Shown here piece after piece: positions 24,401 to 36,400 of a DNA stretch of 64,000 nucleotides (position 1 is its first letter; every line of letters begins with the position of its first letter). Origin of the DNA: Cordilura impudica (taxonomy: Eukaryota > Arthropoda > Insecta > Diptera > Scathophagidae); NCBI GenBank assembly GCA_963682025.1, contig OY821517.1, positions 55,318,216 through 55,382,215 on the forward strand, read 5' to 3'. The position numbers and the translations under genes are program-made. A model generated the notes under the pieces. It saw only the letters and a list, made by a program, of their open reading frames with translations. It was not told the DNA's origin and made no database searches.

Positions 24401-27400
24401 AAGTTAACGTACAGTAAAAGTAAAGTTGATTCTCCACGCATAACTTTCCTCAAACCCAACGAATTTAAGCAGTTAGCTCAAAAGAAGGAGCTTGATCCAC
24501 TGAGTGTTCTTAGACATATGTATGTCAACAGCCTACGTTAATTAGAACTCTGGTTATAGAGGTTTGAGAGAAGAAAAATATTGAAAAAAATCTTGAATGC
24601 AAAGTTTATTCATGAATTCTTTTAATATATAAGATATTTACATATATATATTTAAATAAAACCAAAACAAAAACGAAAATGCCGCGCCAAATATTTGCTC
24701 AAAAATATAAACGTCAAAATGAGCCAAGAACAATCGTTTGAACACCATGGATCGCAATCGTGATTCAGAAAGCGAACCAAGTGGTTCATATTGCCGTGTG
24801 AACATGCTATAAGAGTAATAGTGAAACGAGGTCTGACGATTGTCCGTCTTCTTTAAATAATAAACCTACGGTTTTTCGATTGGTTTTACTCGATATCGAA
24901 TGCGGCGATTTGCATCCTGATATTAATGCAACCGTAAAATCCAGGTGTAGGGTATCAAAGATTCGGCATACCGAATTTAACACTCCTACTTGTTTTTCAT
25001 TTTTGTATAAAAACAAATATGTACGTATATGTATAGACTCTTTTAAGGAGAATTTTATTCTGATTTTATTAAAATCGATTAAAAATTGTCAACATATAAT
25101 GACACAAGTGTAATGAAACAAGTGTAATATACATAATTACTTGTTTCTCAATATGTAACTTTTGCCTCTCAGCTATATTCTCGTTTGCTCATCTATGAAA
25201 ACCTTGAAATCGAAGATTGTAAATATATTTTGGAATTCGAATGAGACAATATTATACAAACTAAACAATATGCAAATGAACTTGTTTCCAAAAAGTTGTA
25301 AGCTAAACATTTTAGAGGACTTTAAATGTACGTAAACTGAGAAGCTTGAAAAGTTGTTTTAGTTTTTCGTGAAAGTGAAAGATAATTTTTTAAATCGAAC
25401 TTTATATAATTTAGGAAATATATTTAAATATGCTTTTTGTGCTTAAGAGGTTTTCTTTATAAAGGGGCAGCAAAAATAATTCAAACTAATCGAAAACCAA
25501 TTTTTGAAAAAACGTCGAATTATAATTAATAGCATGGTAATGAATTGTTGAACCACAAAGGCATTATTTTATACATTTGAGGGTTAATCTTTATTCATGA
25601 CATTTTCTCATAAATAAGTCTGTGGAAATGCATGCACGTGATTTTAACTTACAATGTATGTGTCGAACATAAGTATGTACATATCGTCACCATTAACACA
25701 AACCGACCTAACTAACAACCTGTTTTCTATCACACACACTATTAAAAAAAGTTTTTAACGGTAAAAGCTATCAGTTATGTAGTGTTTGTTTATATACAAG
25801 CACTTAGATCTATTTATTTGCGGGGCATTTTGAATATTGTTAATAAACGTCACTATTTTTAATTGATGATACCTATACTAGATCAGAACCAATAAAAATG
25901 TTGATTTTTATTTTTATTTTTTAGTTAAAGTGGTTTGTGTTTTAGCTAACGATGTACAGTGTGCGACAAAACATATGCACGAACTTGTGGATTTGATTTG
26001 AATTCTTTTTATTTATTTATAACGAAGATAGATCCGTTTTAATAACACGACATAAATCAAAATAAAAATAAAATAAAACAGAAAGAAAGGATATTAAATT
26101 TAAAACAATGATTTTTGCCCGCGACAAAACAAAAGCAAAATAATAGATATTCTTATTTAAATGTAAAAGACTATCAACAACAATTACCGTTAAATAATAA
26201 AATATATTTTTGGACATTGTAAGAATAATTGGAGAAAATTTGCACGTGTTAATAGTCGTTCTTGATCTTTCAGAGTCATTGGTCATATTTTGCAATATTT
26301 TATTAAAAAAAAAAATGGCTAATAATAAGAACTCAGTGCAAGTAAAAGAAAAAAATAAATGATTGTAAAAGAAACGAATCAGTGACATCCATTGCAAACA
26401 AATTTGGATTTGATTTCGCGTATTATTAGCTGTTTGCGTACTTCAAGCTCATTGACTCCCATTCATAAAGGTAGTCGGCCGCGGAAAACTAACAAACGGG
26501 CAATACTCGAATTAATAAAAAAAGGATCCCATTACATCAGCAAGGTCTATTGCAAACCAATTGCAAGTAAATGTTTCAACAAGATCCATCCAAAGACGAG
26601 CTGTTGAAGGTGGGTTAAAATCATACTGCCCAGAACAAATTTCAATAGCAGCTCATTGATTTTTGCATTACAAATAATGACCTACCCCTGCCCACTGCAT
26701 TACTTCTAAAGTGAAAATAAAAAATAAAATAAACTAAACTAAACTAAAGGCGTTACTAATAATGTGTTATACAGCTACTTATATTCCATGCCAGCTCCTT
26801 GCATACTACGTTACTTTCAAAGTGAAAATAATGAGTTCCTAATAATGTGTTGTAGCTACTTCTTTGGCAGTTAAATTTTTCTTCAAATTGTTAATCGAGA
26901 TTAATTAAAATTAAAATAAATAAAAATTGGATAGAAAAAAATTTTAAATATAATAAAAGAATAGTGTTTTGATTTAAATATTTCTGTTTTTTAATGATTT
27001 TAATTGTTTGTTTGTGCATGCATACGTATACAATATCTAAAGTAAAGTGGTTTAGGTATTATACACATGACTTGACTCATATTTATATTATGTTATGTTA
27101 TTTATTTATGTTTAAGAATGGACCTGGTAATACTTTTCCAATAGAATCCATTTTTTGATGTGTAGGGGGGATAAATTTCTATTTCACAATACAATCACAA
27201 AAACAACGTAACATGTGAACAGTATGACAAAATCGGTGTGACTTATGATTGTATTGGTGAAAAAATTATTATATGTAATAACCTCTTTGAAAATGAAAAA
27301 TAAAAAATGAAAAATGAAAACCAAAAAATGAGAAATGAAAAATAAAAATTGAAAAATAAAAAATGAAAAATAAAAAATGAAAAATAAAAAATGAAAAATA

Positions 27401-30400
27401 AAATATATAAAAATGAAAAATAAAAAATCAAAAATCAAAAATCGAAATAAAAATAAAATAAAACAGAAAGAAAGAACATTAAATTTACAATAATGATTTT
27501 TGCCCGCGACAAATCAAAAGCATGAAATAAATAAAAAATTAAAAAAATAAAAAATGAAAAATAAAAAATAAAAAAATGAAAAATGAAAAATAAAAAATGA
27601 AAAATAAAAAATTAAAAATAAAAAATGAAAAATGAGAAATAAAAATGAAAAATAAAAAATGAAAAATGAAAAATGTAAAAAGAAAAACAAAAAATGAAAA
27701 ATTAAAAAAAAAAAAGAGAAATACAAAATTAACAAGTAAGAGTGTTAAATTCGGCTGTGCCGAATCTTTGATACCCTCCACCTCGGTTTGTGGCAATACT
27801 ATTAACATAGCTCATGGTAGTTGTGTTCTTGTTATTGTTAATATGTATGAATCACATTTTTTTTGTGGCTTTTTTTATGTTGTTGTATGTTCAACCACTA
27901 AACTATTACAAGAAAACACTAGGTTTCATGTTTTTTTTAGAGGTATCTATAAACTTTTGTTCATTTCTCAGCGCAGAGGCTCCCGATTTACTCCGATTTC
28001 AATACCAACCTGGTGGGAATTATGGCAAATAATTTTTTCGTAACCTGACCTAAGTAAATGCTTTTTTTTTTGAATGAGCGTGATTTCAACAGACACACGG
28101 ACAGACGGACAGACGGACAGACGGACAGACGGACAGACGGACATCGCTATATCGACTCGAGCTGTGATAAGGATCAAGAATATATATACTTTATTGGGTC
28201 GGAAATTAGTTTTTCGATGCGTTACAAACGGAATGACAAACCTATATATACCCTCTGCCACTGAGATGTGGAGGGTATAAAAATGAAAAACGAAAAAGAA
28301 AAATTAAAAATGAAAAACGAAAAAGAAAAATTAAATAATAACAAATAAAAAATAAAAATTTAAAAATAAAAAATAAAAAATGAAAAATGAAAAATGAAAC
28401 ATGAAAAATGAAAAATGAAAAATGAAAAATGAAAAATGAAACATGAAAAATGAAAAATAAAAAATAAAAAATGAAAAATAAAAAGATGAAAAATGAAAAA
28501 CGAAAAACGAGAAATGAAAAACGAAAAATGAAAAATGAAAAATAAAAAATGAAAAATGAAAAATGATAAATAAAAAAAATTAAAAATTATAAATAAAAAA
28601 AAAATGAAAAAAAAAAATGAAAATGAAAAATAAAAAAAAAAATGAAAAATAAAATAAATAAAAAATGAAAAAGAAAAATTAAAAATAAAAATTAAAAAGG
28701 AAAAATTAAAAATTACTTAGCAGAGCCGCCCCTGCAGTTGATTGCTATAAGTAATACATAAATGACGCTTTCTCTTTGATTTTAAAAAGTGCCATAAAAA
28801 ATCTTTAATTACTAGATGTTTACACATCTCCCCTGTGATCGGACTCACATAATTTTTTTTTTATTTGTAAAGAGTCATCTGAAACATGGAATATTATTTG
28901 TACTAATTAAAAAAAAAACGCATTAAAAAAATGGCACAAAACTTCACGAGTAGCTGTAAAAAATGGTTTTCGCGACGCAACTAATTTTTATACGGTGAAT
29001 AGGGACCGCATAAAAAAGTCTCACTAAGAGAATAACTCAAAACCTTACGAAAAAACTAAACATTTTCCAATTGTATTTCAGAAAACACCTTTTTTTATTT
29101 CAGAAATCATCAATTGCATTTCAGAACTCATCAGTTGCATTTCAGAATACATCAATTGTATTTCAGAAAGTATCAATTGAAAATCAGAAAACATCAATTG
29201 CATTTCAGAAAACATCAATTGAATTTCAGAAAGTATCAATTGAAAATCAGAAAACATCAATTGAATTTCAGAAAACATCAAAACAATCGCACAAAATGAA
29301 AAAACAAATCGCACAAACTGAAAAACGCACATAAAACGGCCGCACAAAAACAGGTTTGAGTGTATGTAAATTAATGAAAAATATAAAGGTTTTACTTACC
29401 TTTAATTGCTTTCACAGTAAGTATGCAGTTCTGGAACCAAAGTAAAGCCCCTTTTATATGGAAGCTTAACACCTTAGCCGCAACATCATCAAAACAGTAT
29501 AATCTTTCGCTGACTTGTCAGCTTCTTCTACCATAGCTATATTTATATGCAATGATTCCACAGGAAAATCAGAAAAATTTCTAATATTTAAAAATGGTTT
29601 CGCTCAAACTCTTTTTCATTTATTATTTTGGTAATCCTGGTAATCCTTATTTATGAAACAATGGTTGTCTGGATCTTTGGTGCTAAAATAGCCCTTAGAT
29701 ACATATATCAAACTTGGTTCCCCATTTTTAAATCTAAGGCCCAGAACCGGATTTTTAATAGTGATTTGATTATTTGCAATAGTGTTGAAAATTTATTGGC
29801 ATAAGTGCTTGGGCATTCGAATACTTCTTTTGATTGTTTGCATATAATTTTCAATGCTATATGCTGAAAAATTATCTAAGGCACCAAATTATTCGACACA
29901 TTCTTTCAAGTGCAAAAGATTGTGTACATTATATGAGACATATCATGTGCCCTATTAATTTCTGTTTCGTTTGTAGTTAATAAAAAAAATGCAGCATAAG
30001 TGTTGATATATTACATGAGGAATATAATATTTTAAGACTATACCTGTGTAGAATTGTAAAATTTTTCATTATTTACATCCTGGTTATTCTACAAACTGTC
30101 TGAACTCAGTTGCTTTCCACCTTGTTATTTCAGATAAACTTCTCGGTTTACGTGCAAACTCGCGAGGAATATGCGGACATAATGAGCAAAGTATTTCAGA
30201 TATCAATATAGCTGCTGATCGGGGCATTGGTATAATAGTCTTTTTTAAAATCATGTACAAGGTGCATAGAGTCAAGTGGAAATTGGTGCATAGAGTCAAG
30301 TGGAAATTGGGATATCATTACAATTCCAATCCTTTATAGTTGCATTTGCATGTCCATATGAATTGGTTGGTAAAATTCTATATACTTTCTAGAATGAAAG

Positions 30401-33400
30401 TCTTCATTTGTTCTATTTACACTAGCGAATGTTGAGTATGTTATTGAGCATCCAATTGAGTGATGTATGACCCTTTATGCTGCATACAAACGACTTCGCT
30501 GGAGCATCACAAATAAATGCGTGCATGATAACGCTAATTTTTTCCTCTTCAGTAATGAAACCAATACTCTTTAAATCTTGGTCCTCTTTTACAAAGTCGT
30601 GAAACAAACAATTAATGTCCACTGGTTTTTTTTGCCCTATGTAGCACCCTATCAGAAACACTGAACTATTCGGTATCTATAATATTAATAAGCTACGCAA
30701 TTTCTTGTGACCGATGTTTTGTTCTACCGTTTTGATTTTGACCAAACGTATATTATTTGAAATTTATTTCTTTTTAGCCGTTTTGCAGATTTACAGATTT
30801 TTAAATTTTTTCCTTTATTTTGAGTAAATGGTATTTAAAGTTACTACTAACACATACATAAAATTATACAATGCTATGTGTGTGTTTATTAAATTTGTTA
30901 ATGTGTTTGTAATAAAAATGAGTTTGTTTCTTTGTGTTGATTTGTGAATTGGCTATAATTCATTAGCATACCTTTAGGGTCTTTATTTAATGGAAAAAAA
31001 AATTTCCTAGAATTTTCACTCGAGTTTCGAGGGCTGGAATTTGCTAGTGTTTATAAATCGTCCTAAAATGGGCCACCGTCCATCACAGTTTCACCTCGGA
31101 AGTTTTAATTATATTAAAAATTTTTTCTAGCTGACGATTCAGTCCTATATGGATATATTTTCCAGGTGAAACTGTTCTCTCTTCACACCGATTGTTTTTG
31201 CCTAAGTGCTCCCCGACTGATGCGGGAACTTCTAAGTTTTCAGATCTTAAAATTTTAAGAACATTCTACTGTTGGTTTGTTTTCCAGAAACCTCACTTTG
31301 TCAGATCTGAATGGTGCAAAGTAACCGGTTCCGTTTCACTGGAAGTGTCACAAGTGGGAATGTTGGAAGAAATACTTACCCCCTGCAAATTCGAAATGGC
31401 AACATTTTGAGAAGAAGAAGGTACATTTTCTGGCGGCAAGAGCTTCAATAAATTCCTTACAATTTCTTGTTCTTTTTTTTTAATTTCTTTTATATTTTCT
31501 TTTTCTTGACATTATTGAAATATTCAAATAATAAGATTTAAGCACTTTGAATTTTTTATTATTTTGTTAAAAATTACTTTTTTAAACTCTTTCTTTTAAC
31601 TCATACTCTCTGTCTGTCTGTCGTGGGTGGACCCCATTCCCCCTAATCCAATTGATCTGAAACTTGGCCCGCAGTCTTGTTGCGACTAAAGATTATTTTT
31701 GGGATAGTCACGCATAGTCACGCGCAGTCATGGGGTGATCTAAATGCCATTTCCCCTCATCCGATCGATCTGAAACTTGGTCCATAGACTTGTTGTAGCC
31801 AAAGATTAATTTTAAGATAGGCACACACAGTCACGGAAATATTCAAAACTCATATGCATAAGGAAAGAAAGAGTTTTAATAAAAACTTTGTTTTATTGGG
31901 TTATATTATTTTTTCTTTTCAAATATAATATTTAGAATTAAGAAAAAATAGTTGCCACGCGACTAGCTACAAGTTTTAATAAAATAATAAATATAAGCTT
32001 TCTGAAGTTGTAGCCTATAGACATGATTGCACTTCATGAAGTGCAAAAAACCATGGAATTTGCAAAAGAACACATAAACTGGAGTACAATTCAATGGAAG
32101 ACCGTACTATTCACTGATGAGTCGAAGTTTAATTTAAAAAGTTGTGATGGATTTAGGGTAGTACGCAGACCTAAAGGACAACGTCCTAATCCTCGGTATA
32201 CTCATGGGATCGGAGCAATTCATATAATAAATGCCATAATGGATCATTTCATGTATATGGATATCCTAAAATGTGTAATGCTGCCACACGCAGAGGAGAA
32301 AATGCCACATAAGTGGAGGTATCAACATGACAACAACCCAAAACAAACGGCTAAAGGTGTGAAAGAATGGTTCATAAATAACACGATTAACGTTTTGAAA
32401 TGGACAGCACAATCACCTGATTTCAATCCCATAAAAAATCTTTGGGATATTGTAGATCGTAAAATAAATCGCGAAGGTTGCACAAATACGGATGACCTTT
32501 TCCAGCAAATGGAAATTGCAAGGATTTGAATTTCCAAATTTTATCTAATCTAATAGAGTCCATGTCACGCAGATGTCAGGATGTTTTAAAAAATAAGGGC
32601 TACGCGACTAAATATTAGTAAAATTCTAATTTTTATTGACAGCGCCCTAAGTGTAATGCACATACTTTTGAAAGTATGACGAACAGTGTATGGAAAACAA
32701 GAACGAACGCTGTTATTAAAAATCATTTCGTGAAATGTACAGTTCTTTTCTGTCGCATAGCTTAAGATTTCTTTTCGTTGTTCCTAATGCATTGTTTGCA
32801 GAAACGTTGTCTCTTGATTGCGCTTAAGCAGTAATTTTAAATTAGAATTATATATTTTTAACAAATTTAAAAATAATTAAGCACAACTTAGTGGTGCCCT
32901 TTCACTGTGTAATTACTTCACGTTATTTGCAAATCGTAAAAAAGGAAGCATTTAAGCTAAAAAATAAACTGATACAACCACGATGTGGTGCGGCTGTAAT
33001 GAGTTTGTGCTGTTAGTAACTACCAAAAATATTTGACCTAGACCTTTTATTATACCGATCGATTTAAAGATGTCCGTCCGTTTATATATCTGTCCGTCCG
33101 TGTGTATGTCCCATGTAAACTTTTTAATTATTGTATTTTGATGAAATTTAGTATACAAGCTTCTATCGACCATAAGACGAACGCTATTGAAATTAGTGAA
33201 AATCGGTGCATGTTCAGACCTAGCCCCCATACAAATAATCCCTATCAAACCGACTAAAATTGTCCCACGATCCAGATTATCGTATTTATAGCAGGGACCG
33301 AAAATAACAGTTATTTTGAAATTTTTAAACATAAAAAGCATATAGAAGTAAATGTCGGAAAACCGATTCAAGTTCATATTGATCCTTATAAAGTAGTCTA

Positions 33401-36400
33401 TGATAAAATATATTGCTTTTTAAAATTTTTATTTTTATTTTTTCGAGCAAAAATAACAGTCATTTTAGCAGTTATTTTTTGATTTTTGTTTTTCCGAGCA
33501 TATATGTATATAAGTTATTTTCTAAAGAAATGTAAGTGTTATAGTAATTTAGTTGACTTTAAATATTTATTTTAATGTACATAAGAAATCCCGATGATGA
33601 TCACATTTTTTGTAATATCTCGCATTTAAAAGTGTTTTAAGAAAAACAAAAAAAAAAATAATATGTTTAAATAATTTTGTTTTTTTTTATATTATAAAAA
33701 AACACAATTATATCAATGTTGTACAGTTTTATAGTAATACTAACTCTTTGATTAAAGGCCCAAATTGAAAAAATCGATATTACAAGAATATTATGTTTAA
33801 CAAATGATTTACTTCTTGTTATTTTTAACAGGGAATGGTATCTTATTTATTTGTTATAATGAGAATATTTGGTTGTGTTCTCTTCATTTAACTAGTGTTA
33901 CATTAGCTTGCTATTAAAATTAAAGCAACGCTAATAGTCAGCTTTGCAACACAAGTACGTATAAGAGAACACATCTCAAATAAAACCACTACAGTAGCAC
34001 CTACGTTAGGTGGTCGACTGTAATTGTATTTTATTACAATTATCGAATGTTAATGAAATATTGGTAGTAATCATATAATTTTTTATATAAATTATTTACA
34101 TTATTAATTAAAAAATTAAAAAAATCGCACAAATAAAATATCACACAAAAGCAGGTTTGACTGTATTTTTACGAAACCGTAAACAATATACATTTTGAAA
34201 ATATAATTTCAATTAAATGTGCTGCACACGCGCTACAGCTAGCTATTAAAGATTTTCTAACGGACTTCAATAATGATATCGATCGAGCCCGAAAAGCTGT
34301 AAAAGTTTTGAGAACACCATCGTTTCGGTAAGTAAATTTTAATCATAAATCCTTCCTGCTTCTCCATAAGTTTGTCAATTTGCAATCGAAATGTTGAAAA
34401 AAAATGTTGCCAAAGTAGAAACAATTCTTTTATATACAGTAAGCGAAATTTTAATTGAATTAAGTGTTAAATATAAATAGACGCAAGCTCTTTCATTTAT
34501 TTTTAATAGTTATATGTATGTATATGGAGATCGCCACCCGAGTTGTAAGATTAAGTGTATAAATAAAGTGTATTAATGCCAAACCGTGTCTTCGCTTACT
34601 GTATTATCCAAAACTTAGCTTGTTTATATGATACTTTCCACCAATATATGTTTGAATTAATTTTATTTTTAGATATAGAATCAAAACATCAAATATCCCA
34701 AAACCACAGTTAGATGTTGTGACACGTTGGAGCTCTACATACTATATGTTAATGCGACTTTTGCAGATAAAGGAATTTTGCATTATTAATTTACCAACAT
34801 CTGATCAACTCAAGGTTCATGAATGGGTATCAATCGAAAACATTGTGTGGAATCGAAAACATTGTGGAAATTTTAAATTCTTCCTCTGAAGATGATGATG
34901 ACAGGATAATAATTAATGACAATGCTCGGAAAGCTTTTTATGAAATTGATAACTATAAAGAAAAACGAATGAATGTCGATGAGGATTTGATGGAATACTG
35001 GAACAGTAAGAAATATGTACTTCCCTAGCTACGTAACCTAGCTTTTGTTGTGCATTCTGTACCTGCAACACAAGTTAGTGTAGAGAGATCGTTTTCAGCC
35101 CTCAAACTGATTCTAGGAGAGTTGCGGCACAATTTGTCAATGGATAATTTGGAAGCACTAATGTTAGTTAAACTAAATTGTGATGATTAAAATATAAAAT
35201 ATTAAAATAAAATATAGATACTATAATTTCTAAAAAAAAAATATGACTTTTTACTTTTTTTTTAATTCTGGAAAAAATTTGCATTGATGTTGGCTCGAAA
35301 AAATAAAAAAAATATTATTTTTGCTCGAAAAAATAAAAAAAATATTATTTTTGCTCGAAAAAATAAAAATCAAAAAATAACTGTTATTTTTCTCGAAAAA
35401 ATAAAAATTAAAAAATAACTGTTATTTTTGCTCGAAAAAATAAAAATCAGAAAATAACTGTTATTTTTGCTCGAAAAAATAAAAATCAGAAAATAACTGT
35501 TATTTTTGCTCGAAAAAATAAAAATCAAAAAACAACTGTTATTTTTGCTCGAAAAAATAAAAATCAAAAAATAACTGTTACTTTTGCTCGAAAAAATAAA
35601 AAACAAAAAATAACTTTTATTCTTGCTCGAAAAAATACAAATCAAAAAAAGGAATAACTGTTACGGTCCCTGATTTATAGTGAGTGACAATACAATGGAA
35701 ACTTTTAACAATGTATATTTTTGACAACTTGCACAGACAATACGGTATTGACAATACCAAAAAAATAAAAATTCTTTTATTAATTTAAAAATTTGTGTAT
35801 TTTATTTATTTAGAAAAGAAAAAATATTAACATAAAATGACTTAGCTTCAGAAAAAATAAGAAAACTTAAAAGTATTAATTTTTATGCTGTTGACAAAAC
35901 ATTGGAAATCTTTTCTATAAAATAATTGAAAGCTTTCCCTCAATTTTCGATTTTAATATTTTGTTGGGTATCCATTATTTTTTAGTACTGCTTTATAATG
36001 CCGAGGCATGGAGTGATTGTTGATTTTTTGCCGCTCTGAATTAACTGCCTATATGAGGCATTACATTACGTCAAGGATACATTACGTCATTTAGAATTTG
36101 TCTCTATCCAATTCCAGTTAGAGTATATTATAACTACATGAATTGGACCCATTCCTTGGCCCGAAAAGCAACCCCAACCATAATATTACAACCGCCAAAC
36201 TCAGTTTTTCCCTTTGGTCGTCGTACAAACGTTCCTTTAAATTAAACTTGGACGCATCTGAAAAGGGCACGGTATTCCAATTCCGTCTTGAATTCTTTAT
36301 GGTGGTTTCTTACCAACCAACCAAGATCAGCCTCAATTGCTTGTCGGGAAACAGTTCGAGCACATATTTTTAGCTTCAGATTGTTAATATCATCATGAGT

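Larger units (their letters stand above)
23437..24995 (-). mobile_element. Rep-A repeat, copy with nested insertions
   Basis: Inverted orientation. The hairpin end (TTCGGCATACCGAA, ACTCCTACTTGTT) is at about 24965-24995 and the (GTCC/GTCT)n block near 23500. The left end is cut by the Tc1-like element. It is interrupted by the element at 23885-24809. An uninterrupted related stretch exists at 52430-52596. Confidence 0.6.
25957..32688 (+). mobile_element. Tc1-like element apparently split by about 5.3 kb of insertions
   Basis: The left end is TACAGTGTGCGACA, and the inverted right end at 32690 is TACACTGTTCGTCA. 26390-26660 encodes the N-terminal part (SRPRKT, then VNVSTRSIQRRAVEGGLKSY). 32023-32529 encodes the catalytic part (FAKEHINWSTIQW, LFTDESKFNL, YQHDNNPKQTAKG, SPDFNPIKNLWD). 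The halves are same-strand and complementary. The glutamate of the DD34E triad (P-I-E-N) is Lys, so it is inactive. The joining of the two halves is inference. Confidence 0.55.

Noticed and set aside
27184..27808. Minus-strand open frames rich in Phe/Ile (FFIFHFLFF)
   Set aside because: Translation of the A-rich simple repeat; low complexity only.
31192..31410. Plus-strand open frame of 72 codons
   Set aside because: The opposite strand gives the CACTA-like N-terminal motifs, so this is a shadow.
35280..35645. Regularly spaced repeats of about 39 bp that could look like a CRISPR array
   Set aside because: Eukaryotic context, no unique spacers, and position inside hAT subterminal DNA.
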